In this document: positions 22,142 to 34,614 of the stretch, in pieces
How the letters are laid out: each line of letters begins with the position of its first letter
Position numbering within the stretch: the stretch's first letter is position 1
Assembly (NCBI GenBank): GCA_964017235.1
Contig: OZ024936.1
Location: 56,471,028-56,535,027 of the forward strand
DNA: 64,000 bases
From: Sabellastarte sp. h YS-2021
Lineage: Eukaryota; Annelida; Polychaeta; Sabellida; Sabellidae
Reading direction: 5' to 3'
Position numbers and translations under genes: made by a program
The notes under the pieces: generated by a model
Seen by the model: the letters and a program-made list of their open reading frames with translations, nothing else
What the model was told of the DNA's origin: nothing
Databases searched by the model: none

Positions 22142-23346
22142 TTATTTGGGTATTTTCTGTTGCTCCATAATTGTCATTATTAAGGAACAGGCCTTGATGG
22201 GTTGTGGGTAAATAGCATATATGAACAATATACCTTCACTTAGGAGGTCATTTTTAGCCCTCATATCATCTAACAGCCCCATCAGTTTGAGATTGTTAGA
22301 TTGAGTGCTGGTTTGGTCTTTTAACTGTTCCATAAATACCAGAATAGTTAATATTCATCACTGGGTATTGGTAGTTTGAGGATAGGCAGAATACAAGCAA
22401 ACTCTGTCTTGGGGCTCTTAGAAGGTCATATTTGGTCTCATTATGTCCTCTAACAGCCCCTGTATATGATTTGATCGTAAAAGGTCAATGACACCTTTTG
22501 TTTATTGGAGACTTTCTAATATGCTATCTTGCTTGCCTAGGGGCTTATTTGGGTATTTTCTTTTGCTCCATAATTGCTATTATTAATCAACAGCCTTGGT
22601 GGGTTGTGGGTAAATAGCTTATTTGAACAATATACCTGCACTTAGGAGGTCATTTTTATGCACTTATAGCATCTAAAAGCCCCATAAGTTTGAGATTGTT
22701 ACATTTAGTGCTGTTTTTTTTCTTTTAACTGTTCCATAAATACCAGAAGTTTATATTCATCACTGGGTATTGACAGTCTGAGGTCAGGCAGAATACAAGC
22801 AAACTCTGTCTTGGGGCTCTTAGAAGGTCATATTTGGTCTCATTTTGTCCTCTAAAAGCCCCTGTATATGCCTTAATCATAAAAAATCAATGACAGCTTT
22901 TGTTTTTTGTGACTTTCTAATATGTTAGCTTCTTCGCCCAAGGGCTTATTTGAGTATTTTCTTTTGCTCCATAATTGCTATTATTAATCAACAGCCTTGG
23001 TGGGTTGTGGGTAAATAGCTTATTTGAACAATATACCTGCACTTAGGAGGTCATTTTTATGCACTTATAGCATCTAAATCCCCATCAGTTTGAGATTGTT
23101 ACATTTAGTGCTGTTTTTTTTCTTTTAACTGTTCCATAAATACCAGAAGTTTATATTCATCACTGGGTATTGACAGTCTGAGGATAGGCAGAATACAAGC
23201 AAACTCTGTCTTGGGGCTCTTAGAAGGTCATATTTGGTCTCATTTTGTCCTCTAACAGCCCCTGTATATGACTTGATCATAAAAAATCAATGACAGATTT
23301 TGTTTTTTTGTGACTTTCTAATATGTTAGCTTGGTCGCCAAAGGGC
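22142..23346. repeat. A-B-B trimer (1205 bp)
   Basis: A 22142-22544 carries ctcattatgtcc. It is followed by B 22545-22945 (gccttaatc and gcttcttcgccc ending) and a second B 22946-23346. The second B begins ttatttgagtattttc and has ctaaatcccc and an A-like gaggataggcag patch, with a gtcgccaaagg ending. The extra B is full length, so the exchange kept register at the monomer boundary. Confidence 0.9.
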
Positions 23347-24151
23347 TTATTTGGGTATTTTCTGTTGCTCCATAATTGTCATTATTAAGGAACAGGCCTT
23401 GAGGGGTTGTGGGTAAATAGCATATATGAACAATATACCTTCACTTAGGAGGTCATTTTTAGCCCTCATATCATCTAACAGCCCCATCAGTTTGAGATTG
23501 TTAGATTGAGTGCTGGTTTGGTCTTTTAACTGTTCCATAAATACCAGAATAGTTAATATTCATCACTGGGTATTGGTAGTTTGAGGATAGGCAGAATACA
23601 AGCAAACTCTGTCTTTGGGCTCTTAGAAGGTCATATTTGGTCTCATTTTGTCCTCTAACAGCCCCTGTATATGATTTGATCGTAAAAGGTCAATGACACC
23701 TTTTGTTTATTGGAGACTTTCTAATATGCTATCTTGCTTGCCTAGGGGCTTATTTGGGTATTTTCTTTTGCTCCATAATTGCTATTATTAATCAACAGCC
23801 TTGGTGGGTTGTGGGTAAATAGCTTATTTGAACAATATACCTGCACTTAGGAGGTCATTTTTATGCACTTATAGCATCTAAAAGCCCCATAAGTTTGAGA
23901 TTGTTACATTTAGTGCTGTTTTTTTTCTTTTAACTGTTCCATAAATACCAGAAGTTTATATTCATCACTGGGTATTGACAGTCTGAGGTCAGGCAGAATA
24001 CAAGCAAACTCTGTCTTGGGGCTCTTAGAAGGTCATATTTGGTCTCATTTTGTCCTCTAAAAGCCCCTGTATATGCCTTAATCATAAAAAATCAATGACA
24101 GATTTTGTTTTTTTGTGACTTTCTAATATGTTAGCTTGGTCGCCAAAGGGC
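23347..24151. repeat. A-B dimer with gaggggttg variant
   Basis: A has gaggggttg and a private gtctttgggctc. B ends with gccttaatc followed by gacagatttt and gtcgccaaagg, which combines two 3' end types and suggests exchange within the B 3' region. Confidence 0.85.
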
Positions 24152-26969
24152 TTATTTGGGTATTTTCTGTTGCTCCATAATTGTCATTATTAAGGAACAG
24201 GCCTTGAGGGGTTGTGGGTAAATAGCATATATGAACAATATACCTTCACTTAGGAGGTCATTTTTAGCCCTCATATCATCTAACAGCCCCATCAGTTTGA
24301 GATTGTTAGATTGAGTGCTGGTTTGGTCTTTTAACTGTTCCATAAATACCAGAATAGTTAATATTCATCACTGGGTATTGGTAGTTTGAGGATAGGCAGA
24401 ATACAAGCAAACTCTGTCTTGGGGCTCTTAGAAGGTCATATTTGGTCTCATTTTGTCCTCTAACAGCCCCTGTATATGATTTGATCGTAAAAGGTCAATG
24501 ACACCTTTTGTTTATTGGAGACTTTCTAATATGCTATCTTGCTTCCCTAGGGGCTTATTTGGGTATTTTCTTTTGCTCCATAATTGCTATTATTAATCAA
24601 TAGCCTTGGTGGGTTGTGGGTAAATAGCTTATTTGAACAATCTACCTGCACTTAGGAGGTCATTTTTATGCACTTATAGCATCTAAAAGCCCCATAAGTT
24701 TGAGATTGTTACATTTAGTGCTGTTTTTTTTCTTTTAACTGTTCCATAAATACCAGAAGTTTATATTCATCACTGGGTATTGACAGTCTGAGGTCAGGCA
24801 GAATACAAGCAAACTCTGTCTTGGGGCTCTTAGAAGGTCATATTTGGTCTCATTTTGTCCTCTAACAGCCCCTGTATATGACTTGATCATAAAAAATCAA
24901 TGACAGATTTTGTTTTTTTTTGTGACTTTCTAATATGTTAGCTTGGTCACCCAAGGGCTTATTTGGGTATTTTCTGTTGCTCCATAATTGTCATTATTAA
25001 GGAACAGGCCTTGATGGGTTGTGGGTAAATAGCATATATGAACAATATACCTTCACTTAGGAGGTCATTTTTAGCCCTCATATCATCTAACAGCCCCATC
25101 AGTTTGAGATTGTTAGATTGAGTGCTGGTTTGGTCTTTTAACTGTTCCATAAATACCAGAATAGTTAATATTCATCACTGGGTATTGGTAGTTTGAGGAT
25201 AGGCAGAATACAAGCAAACTCTGTCTTGGGGCTCTTAGAAGGTCATATTTGGTCTCATTTTGTCCTCTAACAGCCCCTGTATATGATTTGATCGTAAAAG
25301 GTCAATGACACCTTTTGTTTATTGGAGACTTTCTAATATGCTATCTTGCTTGCCTAGGGGCTTATTTGGGTATTTTCTTTTGCTCCATAATTGCAATTAT
25401 TAATCAACAGCCTTGGTGGGTTGTGGGTAAATAGCTTATTTGAACAATATACCTGCACTTAGGAGGTCATTTTTATGCACTTATAGCATCTAAAAGCCCC
25501 ATAAGTTTGAGATTGTTACATTTAGTGCTGTTTTTTTTTCTTTTAACTGTTCCATAAATACCAGAAGTTTATATTCATCACTGGGTATTGACAGTCTGAG
25601 GTCAGGCAGAATACAAGCAAACTCTGTCTTGGGGCTCTTAGAAGGTCATATTTGGTCTCATTTTGTCCTCTAACAGCCCCTGTATATGACTTGATCATAA
25701 AAAATCAATGACAGATTTTGTTTTTTTGTGACTTTCTAATATGTTAGCTTGGTCACCCAAGGGCTTATTTGGGTATTTTCTGTTGCTCCATAATTGTCAT
25801 TATTAAGGAACAGGCCTTGATGGGTTGTGGGTAAATAGCATATATGAACAATATACCTTCACTTAGGAGGTCATTTTTAGCCCTCATATCATCTAACAGC
25901 CCCATCAGTTTGAGATTGTTAGATTGAGTGCTGGTTTGGTCTTTTAACTGTTCCATAAATACCAGAATAGTTAATATTCATCACTGGGTATTGGTAGTTT
26001 GAGGATAGGCAGAATACAAGCAAACTCTGTCTTGGGGCTCTTAGAAGGTCATATTTGGTCTCATTATGTCCTCTAACAGCCCCTGTATATGATTTGATCG
26101 TAAATGGTCAATGACACCTTTTGTTTATTGGAGACTTTCTAATATGCTATCTTGCTTGCCTAGGGGCTTATTTGGGTATTTTCTTTTGCTCCATAATTGC
26201 TATTATTAATCAACAGCCTTGGTGGGTTGTGGGTAAATAGCTTATTTGAACAATATACCTGCACTTAGGAGGTCATTTTTATGCACTTATAGCATCTAAA
26301 AGCCCCATAAGTTTGAGATTGTTACATTTAGTGCTGTTTTTTTTCTTTTAACTGTTCCATAAATACCAGAAGTTTATATTCATCACTGGGTATTGACAGT
26401 CTGAGGTCAGGCAGAATACAAGCAAACTCTGTCTTGGGGTTCTTAGAAGGTCATATTTGGTCTCATTTTGTCCTCTAAAAGCCCCTGTATATGCCTTAAT
26501 CATAAAAAATCAATGACAGCTTTTGTTTTTTGTGACTTTCTAATATGTTAGCTTCTTCGCCCAAGGGCTTATTTGAGTATTTTCTTTTGCTCCATAATTG
26601 CTATTATTAATCAACAGCCTTGGTGGGTTGTGGGTAAATAGCTTATTTGAACAATATACCTGCACTTAGGAGGTCATTTTTATGCACTTATAGCATCTAA
26701 ATCCCCATCAGTTTGAGATTGTTACATTTAGTGCTGTTTTTTTTCTTTTAACTCTTCCATAAATACCAGAAGTTTATATTCATCACTGGGTATTGACAGT
26801 CTGAGGATAGGCAGAATACAAGCAAACTCTGTCTTGGGGCTCTTAGAAGGTCATATTTGGTCTCATTTTGTCCTCTAACAGCCCCTGTATATGACTTGAT
26901 CATAAAAAATCAATGACAGATTTTGTTTTTTTGTGACTCTCTAATATGTTAGCTTGGTCGCTCAAGGGC
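24152..26969. repeat. Seven-monomer HOR (AB-AB-ABB, 2818 bp), copy 1
   Basis: It consists of dimers at 24152 and 24959 and a trimer at 25765 (A 25765, B 26168, B 26569). Markers are: first A gaggggttg; first B gcttccctagg, aatcaatagcc and caatctacc with a long second T-tract; second B gcaattatt; third A ctcattatgtcc; third B gcttcttcgccc ending; extra B ttatttgagtatt and ctaaatcccc. The same order recurs at 31796-34614. Confidence 0.9.
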
Positions 26970-29384
26970 TTATTTGGGTATTTTCTGTTGCTCCATAATT
27001 GTCATTATTAAGGAACAGGCCTTGATGGGTTGTGGGTAAATAGCATATATGAACAATATACCTTCACTTAGGAGGTCATTTTTAGCCCTCATATCATCTA
27101 ACAGCCCCATCAGTTTGAGATTGTTAGATTGAGTGCTGGTTTGGTCTTTTAACTGTTCCATAAATACCAGAATAGTTAATATTCATCACTGGGTATTGGT
27201 AGTTTGAGGATAGGCAGAATACAAGCAAACTCTGTCTTGGGGCTCTTAGAAGGTCATATTTGGTCTCATTTTGTCCTCTAACAGCCCCTGTATATGATTT
27301 GATCGTAAAAGATCAATGACACCTTTTGTTTATTGGAGACTTTCTAATATGCTATCTTGCTTGCCTAGGGGCTTATTTGGGTATTTTCTTTTGCTCCATA
27401 ATTGCTATTATTAATCAACAGCCTTGGTGGGTTGTGGGTAAATAGCTTATTTGAACAATATACCTGCACTTAGGAGGTCATTTTTATGCACTTATAGCAT
27501 CTAAATCCCCATCAGTTTGAGATTGTTACATTTAGTGCTGTTTTTTTTCTTTTAACTGTTCCATAAATACCAGAAGTTTATATTCATCACTGGGTATTGA
27601 CAGTCTGAGGATAGGCAGAATACAAGCAAACTCTGTCTTGGGGCTCTTAGAAGGTCATATTTGGTCTCATTTTGTCCTCTAACAGCCCCTGTATATGACT
27701 TGATCATAAAAAATCAATGACAAATTTTGTTTTTTTGTGACTCTCTAATATGTTAGCTTGGTCGCCCAAGGGCTTATTTGGGTATTTTCTGTTGCTCCAT
27801 AATTGTCATTATTAAGGAACAGGCCTTGATGGGTTGTGGGTAAATAGCATATATGAACAATATACCTTCACTTAGGAGGTCATTTTTAGCCCTCATATCA
27901 TCTAACAGCCCCATCAGTTTGAGATTGTTAGATTGAGTGCTGGTTTGGTCTTTTAACTGTTCCATAAATACCAGAATAGTTAATATTCATCACTGGGTAT
28001 TGGTAGTTTGAAGATAGGCAGAATACAAGCAAACTCTGTCTTGGGGCTCTTAGAAGGTCATATTTGGTCTCATTTTGTCCTCTAACAGCCCCTGTATATG
28101 ATTTGATCGTAAAAGATCAATGACACCTTTTGTTTATTGGAGACTTTCTAATATGCTATCTTGCTTGCCTAGGGGCTTATTTGGGTATTTTCTTTTGCTC
28201 CATAATTGCTATTATTAATCAACAGCCTTGGTGGGTTGTGGGTAAATAGCTTATTTGAACAATATACCTGCACTTAGGAGGTCATTTTTATGCACTTATA
28301 GCATCTAAATCCCCATCAGTTTGAGATTGTTACATTTAGTGCTGTTTTTTTTCTTTTAACTGTTCCATAAATACCAGAAGTTTATATTCATCACTGGGTA
28401 TTGACAGTCTGAGGATAGGCAGAATACAAGCAAACTCTGTCTTGGGGCTCTTAGAAGGTCATATTTGGTCTCATTTTGTCCTCTAACAGCCCCTGTATAT
28501 GACTTGATCATAAAAAATCAATGACAGATTTTGTTTTTTTGTGACTTTCTAATATGTTAGCTTGGTCGCCAAAGGGCTTATTTGGGTATTTTCTGTTGCT
28601 CCATAATTGTCATTATTAAGGAACAGGCCTTGAGGGGTTGTGGGTAAATAGCATATATGAACAATATACCTTCACTTAGGAGGTCATTTTTAGCCCTCAT
28701 ATCATCTAACAGCCCCATCAGTTTGAGATTGTTAGATTGAGTGCTGGTTTGGTCTTTTAACTGTTCCATAAATACCAGAATAGTTAATATTCATCACTGG
28801 GTATTGGTAGTTTGAGGATAGGCAGAATACAAGCAAACTCTGTCTTGGGGCTCTTAGAAGGTCATATTTGGTCTCATTTTGTCCTCTAACAGCCCCTGTA
28901 TATGATTTGATCGTAAAAGGTCAATGACACCTTTTGTTTATTGGAGACTTTCTAATATGCTCTCTTGCTTGCCTAGGGGCTTATTTGGGTATTTTCTTTT
29001 GCTCCATAATTGCAATTATTAATCAACAGCCTTGGTGGGTTGTGGGTAAATAGCTTATTTGAACAATATACCTGCACTTAGGAGGTCATTTTTATGCACT
29101 TATAGCATCTAAAAGCCCCATAAGTTTGAGATTGTTACATTTAGTGCTGTTTTTTTTCTTTTAACTGTTCCATAAATACCAGAAGTTTATATTCATCACT
29201 GGGTATTGACAGTCTGAGGTCAGGCAGAATACAAGCAAACTCTGTCTTGGGGCTCTTAGAAGGTCATATTTGGTCTCATTTTGTCCTCTAACAGCCCCTG
29301 TATATGACTTGATCATAAAAAATCAATGACAGATTTTGTTTTTTTTTGTGACTTTCTAATATGTTAGCTTGGTCGCCAAAGGGC
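26970..29384. repeat. Three-dimer unit (2415 bp)
   Basis: Dimers start at 26970, 27774 and 28578. The first two A copies have gatcgtaaaagatcaatg, the form with the perfect 6 bp dyad, and their B copies have ctaaatcccc with the gaggataggcag patch. The second A has a private tttgaagatagg. The third A has gaggggttg and gctctcttgc, with gcaattatt in its B. The B ends are gtcgcccaagg, gtcgccaaagg and gtcgccaaagg. Confidence 0.87.
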
Positions 29385-30590
29385 TTATTTGGGTATTTTC
29401 TGTTGCTCCATAATTGTCATTATTAAGGAACAGGCCTTGAGGGGTTGTGGGTAAATAGCATATATGAACAATATACCTTCACTTAGGAGGTCATTTTTAG
29501 CCCTCATATCATCTAACAGCCCCATCAGTTTGAGATTGTTAGATTGAGTGCTGGTTTGGTCTTTTAACTGTTCCATAAATACCAGAATAGTTAATATTCA
29601 TCACTGGGTATTGGTAGTTTGAGGATAGGCAGAATACAAGCAAACTCTGTCTTGGGGCTCTTAGAAGGTCATATTTGGTCTCATTTTGTCCTCTAACAGC
29701 CCCTGTATATGATTTGATCGTAAAAGGTCAATGACACCTTTTGTTTATTGGAGACTTTCTAATATGCTATCTTGCTTGCCTAGGGGCTTATTTGGGTATT
29801 TTCTTTTGCTCCATAATTGCAATTATTAATCAACAGCCTTGGTGGGTTGTGGGTAAATAGCTTATTTGAACAATATACCTGCACTTAGGAGGTCATTTTT
29901 ATGCACTTATAGCATCTAAAAGCCCCATAAGTTTGAGATTGTTACATTTAGTGCTGTTTTTTTTCTTTTAACTGTTCCATAAATACCAGAAGTTTATATT
30001 CATCACTGGGTATTGACAGTCTGAGGTCAGGCAGAATACAAGCAAACTCTGTCTTGGGGCTCTTAGAAGGTCATATTTGGTCTCATTTTGTCCTCTAACA
30101 GCCCCTGTATATGATTTGATCGTAAAAGATCAATGACACCTTTTGTTTATTGGAGACTTTCTAATATGCTATCTTGCTTGCCTAGGGGCTTATTTGGGTA
30201 TTTTCTTTTGCTCCATAATTGCTATTATTAATCAACAGCCTTGGTGGGTTGTGGGTAAATAGCTTATTTGAACAATATACCTGCACTTAGGAGGTCATTT
30301 TTATGCACTTATAGCATCTAAATCCCCATCAGTTTGAGATTGTTACATTTAGTGCTGTTTTTTTTCTTTTAACTGTTCCATAAATACCAGAAGTTTATAT
30401 TCATCACTGGGTATTGACAGTCTGAGGATAGGCAGAATACAAGCAAACTCTGTCTTGGGGCTCTTAGAAGGTCATATTTGGTCTCATTTTGTCCTCTAAC
30501 AGCCCCTGTATATGACTTGATCATAAAAAATCAATGACAGATTTTGTTTTTTTGTGACTTTCTAATATGTTAGCTTGGTCGCCAAAGGGC
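29385..30590. repeat. Three-monomer unit A - (B::A hybrid) - B
   Basis: A 29385-29787 (gaggggttg) is followed by hybrid 29788-30189 and B 30190-30590 (ctaaatcccc, gaggataggcag, gtcgccaaagg). It parallels 2413-3619 in architecture but is built from different variants, so it is an independent event. Confidence 0.88.
29788..30189 (+). repeat. B::A chimeric monomer (second example)
   Basis: It starts as B (gcaattatt, tatgcacttatagc, T-tract, gtctgaggtcaggc) and ends as A (gatttgatcgtaaaagatc, tggagactttc, gcttgcctaggggc). The switch is between about 30031 and 30112, in the same A/B-identical stretch as the hybrid at 2816. The gatcaatg variant on its A side links it to units such as 26970 and 27774. 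Confidence 0.87.
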
Positions 30591-31795
30591 TTATTTGGGT
30601 ATTTTCTGTTGCTCCATAATTGTCATTATTAAGGAACAGGCCTTGAGGGGTTGTGGGTAAATAGCATATATGAACAATATACCTTCACTTAGGAGGTCAT
30701 TTTTAGCCCTCATATCATCTAACAGCCCCATCAGTTTGAGATTGTTAGATTGAGTGCTGGTTTGGTCTTTTAACTGTTCCATAAATACCAGAATAGTTAA
30801 TATTCATCACTGGGTATTGGTAGTTTGAGGATAGGCAGAATACAAGCAAACTCTGTCTTGGGGCTCTTAGAAGGTCATATTTGGTCTCATTTTGTCCTCT
30901 AACAGCCCCTGTATATGATTTGATCGTAAAAGGTCAATGACACCTTTTGTTTATTGGAGACTTTCTAATATGCTATCTTGCTTGCCTAGGGGCTTATTTG
31001 GGTATTTTCTTTTGCTCCATAATTGCAATTATTAATCAACAGCCTTGGTGGGTTGTGGGTAAATAGCTTATTTGAACAATATACCTGCACTTAGGAGGTC
31101 ATTTTTATGCACTTATAGCATCTAAAAGCCCCATAAGTTTGAGATTGTTACATTTAGTGCTGTTTTTTTTGTTTTAACTGTTCCATAAATACCAGAAGTT
31201 TATATTCATCACTGGGTATTGACAGTCTGAGGTCAGGCAGAATACAAGCAAACTCTGTCTTGGGGCTCTTAGAAGGTCATATTTGGTCTCATTTTGTCCT
31301 CTAAAAGCCCCTGTATATGCCTTAATCATAAAAAATCAATGACAGCTTTTGTTTTTTGTGACTTTCTAATATGTTAGCTTCTTCGCCCAAGGGCTTATTT
31401 GGGTATTTTCTTTTGCTCCATAATTGCTATTATTAATCAACAGCCTTGGTGGGTTGTGGGTAAATAGCTTATTTGAACAATATACCTGCACTTAGGAGGT
31501 CATTTTTATGCACTTATAGCATCTAAATCCCCATCAGTTTGAGATTGTTACATTTAGTGCTGTTTTTTTTCTTTTAACTGTTCCATAAATACCAGAAGTT
31601 TATATTCATCACTGGGTATTGACAGTCTGAGGATAGGCAGAATACAAGCAAACTCTGTCTTGGGGCTCTTAGAAGGTCATATTTGGTCTCATTTTGTCCT
31701 CTAACAGCCCCTGTATATGACTTGATCATAAAAAATCAATGACAGATTTTGTTTTTTTGTGACTTTCTAATATGTTAGCTTGGTCGCCAAAGGGC
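30591..31795. repeat. A-B-B trimer (1205 bp)
   Basis: A 30591 (gaggggttg), B 30994 (gcaattatt, private T-tract ending in gttttaac, gcttcttcgccc ending) and B 31395. The second B starts with ttatttgggtatt rather than the ttatttgagtatt of other trimers, and has ctaaatcccc and gaggataggcag. Confidence 0.88.
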
Positions 31796-34614
31796 TTATT
31801 TGGGTATTTTCTGTTGCTCCATAATTGTCATTATTAAGGAACAGGCCTTGAGGGGTTGTGGGTAAATAGCATATATGAACAATATACCTTCACTTAGGAG
31901 GTCATTTTTAGCCCTCATATCATCTAACAGCCCCATCAGTTTGAGATTGTTAGATTGAGTGCTGGTTTGGTCTTTTAACTGTTCCATAAATACCAGAATA
32001 GTTAATATTCATCACTGGGTATTGGTAGTTTGAGGATAGGCAGAATACAAGCAAACTCTGTCTTGGGGCTCTTAGAAGGTCATATTTGGTCTCATTTTGT
32101 CCTCTAACAGCCCCTGTATATGATTTGATCGTAAAAGGTCAATGACAGCTTTTGTTTATTGGAGACTTTCTAATATGCTATCTTGCTTGCCTAGGGGCTT
32201 ATTTGGGTATTTTCTTTTGCTCCATAATTGCTATTATTAATCAATAGCCTTGGTGGGTTGTGGGTAAATAGCTTATTTGAACAATCTACCTGCACTTAGG
32301 AGGTCATTTTTATGCACTCATAGCATCTAAAAGCCCCATAAGTTTGAGATTGTTACATTTAGTGCTGTTTTTTTTTCTTTTAACTGTTCCATAAATACCA
32401 GAAGTTTATATTCATCACTGGGTATTGACAGTCTGAGGTCAGGCAGAATACAAGCAAACTCTGTCTTGGGGCTCTTAGAAGGTCATATTTGGTCTCATTT
32501 TGTCCTCTAACAGCCCCTGTATATGACTTGATCATAAAAAATCAATGACAGATTTTGTTTTTTTTTGTGACTTTCTAATATGTTAGCTTGGTCACCCAAG
32601 GGCTTATTTGGGTATTTTCTGTTGCTCCATAATTGTCATTATTAAGGAACAGGCCTTGATGGGTTGTGGGTAAATAGCATATATGAACAATATACCTTCA
32701 CTTAGGAGGTCATTTTTAGCCCTCATATCATCTAACAGCCCCATCAGTTTGAGATTGTTAGATTGAGTGCTGGTTTGGTCTTTTAACTGTTCCATAAATA
32801 CCAGAATAGTTAATATTCATCACTGGGTATTGGTAGTTTGAGGATAGGCAGAATACAAGCAAACTCTGTCTTGGGGCTCTTAGAAGGTCATATTTGGTCT
32901 CATTTTGTCCTCTAACAGCCCCTGTATATGATTTGATCGTAAAAGGTCAATGACACCTTTTGTTTATTGGAGACTTTCTAATATGCTATCTTGCTTGCCT
33001 AGGGGCTTATTTGGGTATTTTCTTTTGCTCCATAATTGCAATTATTAATCAACAGCCTTGGTGGGTTGTGGGTAAATAGCTTATTTGAACAATATACCTG
33101 CACTTAGGAGGTCATTTTTATGCACTTATAGCATCTAAAAGCCCCATAAGTTTGAGATTGTTACATTTAGTGCTGTTTTTTTTCTTTTAACTGTTCCATA
33201 AATACCAGAAGTTTATATTCATCACTGGGTATTGACAGTCTGAGGTCAGGCAGAATACAAGCAAACTCTGTCTTGGGGCTCTTAGAAGGTCATATTTGGT
33301 CTCATTTTGTCCTCTAACAGCCCCTGTATATGACTTGATCATAAAAAAATCAATGACAGATTTTGTTTTTTTGTGACTTTCTAATATGTTAGCTTGGTCA
33401 CCCAAGGGCTTATTTGGGTATTTTCTGTTGCTCCATAATTGTCATTATTAAGGAACAGGCCTTGATGGGTTGTGGGTAAATAGCATATATGAACAATATA
33501 CCTTCACTTAGGAGGTCATTTTTAGCCCTCATATCATCTAACAGCCCCATCAGTTTGAGATTGTTAGATTGAGTGCTGGTTTGGTCTTTTAACTGTTCCA
33601 TAAATACCAGAATAGTTAATATTCATCACTGGGTATTGGTAGTTTGAGGATAGGCAGAATACAAGCAAACTCTGTCTTGGGGCTCTTAGAAGGTCATATT
33701 TGGTCTCATTATGTCCTCTAACAGCCCCTGTATATGATTTGATCGTAAAAGGTCAATGACACCTTTTGTTTATTGGAGACTTTCTAATATGCTATCTTGC
33801 TTGCCTAGGGGCTTATTTGGGTATTTTCTTTTGCTCCATAATTGCTATTATTAATCAACAGCCTTGGTGGGTTGTGGGTAAATAGCTTATTTGAACAATA
33901 TACCTGCACTTAGGAGGTCATTTTTATGCACTTATAGCATCTAAAAGCCCCATAAGTTTGAGATTGTTACATTTAGTGCTGTTTTTTTTGTTTTAACTGT
34001 TCCATAAATACCAGAAGTTTATATTCATCACTGGGTATTGACAGTCTGAGGTCAGGCAGAATACAAGCAAACTCTGTCTTGGGGCTCTTAGAAGGTCATA
34101 TTTGGTCTCATTTTGTCCTCTAAAAGCCCCTGTATATGCCTTAATCATAAAAAATCAATGACAGCTTTTGTTTTTTGTAACTTTCTAATATGTTAGCTTC
34201 TTCGCCCAAGGGCTTATTTGAGTATTTTCTTTTGCTCCATAATTGCTATTATTAATCAACAGCCTTGGTGGGTTGTGGGTAAATAGCTTATTTGAACAAT
34301 ATACCTGCACTTAGGAGGTCATTTTTATGCACTTATAGCATCTAAATCCCCATCAGTTTGAGATTGTTACATTTAGTGCTGTTTTTTTTCTTTTAACTGT
34401 TCCATAAATACCAGAAGTTTATATTCATCACTGGGTATTGACAGTCTGAGGATAGGCAGAATACAAGCAAACTCTGTCTTGGGGCTCTTAGAAGGTCATA
34501 TTTGGTCTCATTTTGTCCTCTAACAGCCCCTGTATATGACTTGATCATAAAAAATCAATGACAGATTTTGTTTTTTTGTGACTTTCTAATATGTTAGCTT
34601 GGTCGCCAAAGGGC
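31796..34614. repeat. Seven-monomer HOR (AB-AB-ABB, 2819 bp), copy 2
   Basis: Dimers at 31796 and 32604 and a trimer at 33410 (B 33813, B 34214). It shows the same marker order as 24152-26969: gaggggttg, aatcaatagcc with caatctacc, gcaattatt, ctcattatgtcc, then the extra ttatttgagtatt B. Differences are gacagcttttg in the first A, gcactcatag in the first B, an extra A near 33345-33351, and gttttaac and tttgtaacttt in the B at 33813. Confidence 0.9.
33187..33405 (-). other. Accidental 72-codon open frame in one B monomer (not a gene)
   Basis: A run of seven A instead of six near 33345-33351 shifts the minus-strand frame of one B copy, so that it stays open for 72 codons from a TTG start. No other B copy has it, there is no recognisable domain, and it spans the monomer's T-tract. 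It is best explained as chance following a one-base insertion. Confidence 0.12.

Noticed and set aside
33187-33405. 72-codon minus-strand frame as a gene
   Set aside because: It exists in a single B copy because of one extra A, starts with TTG and has no conserved equivalent.
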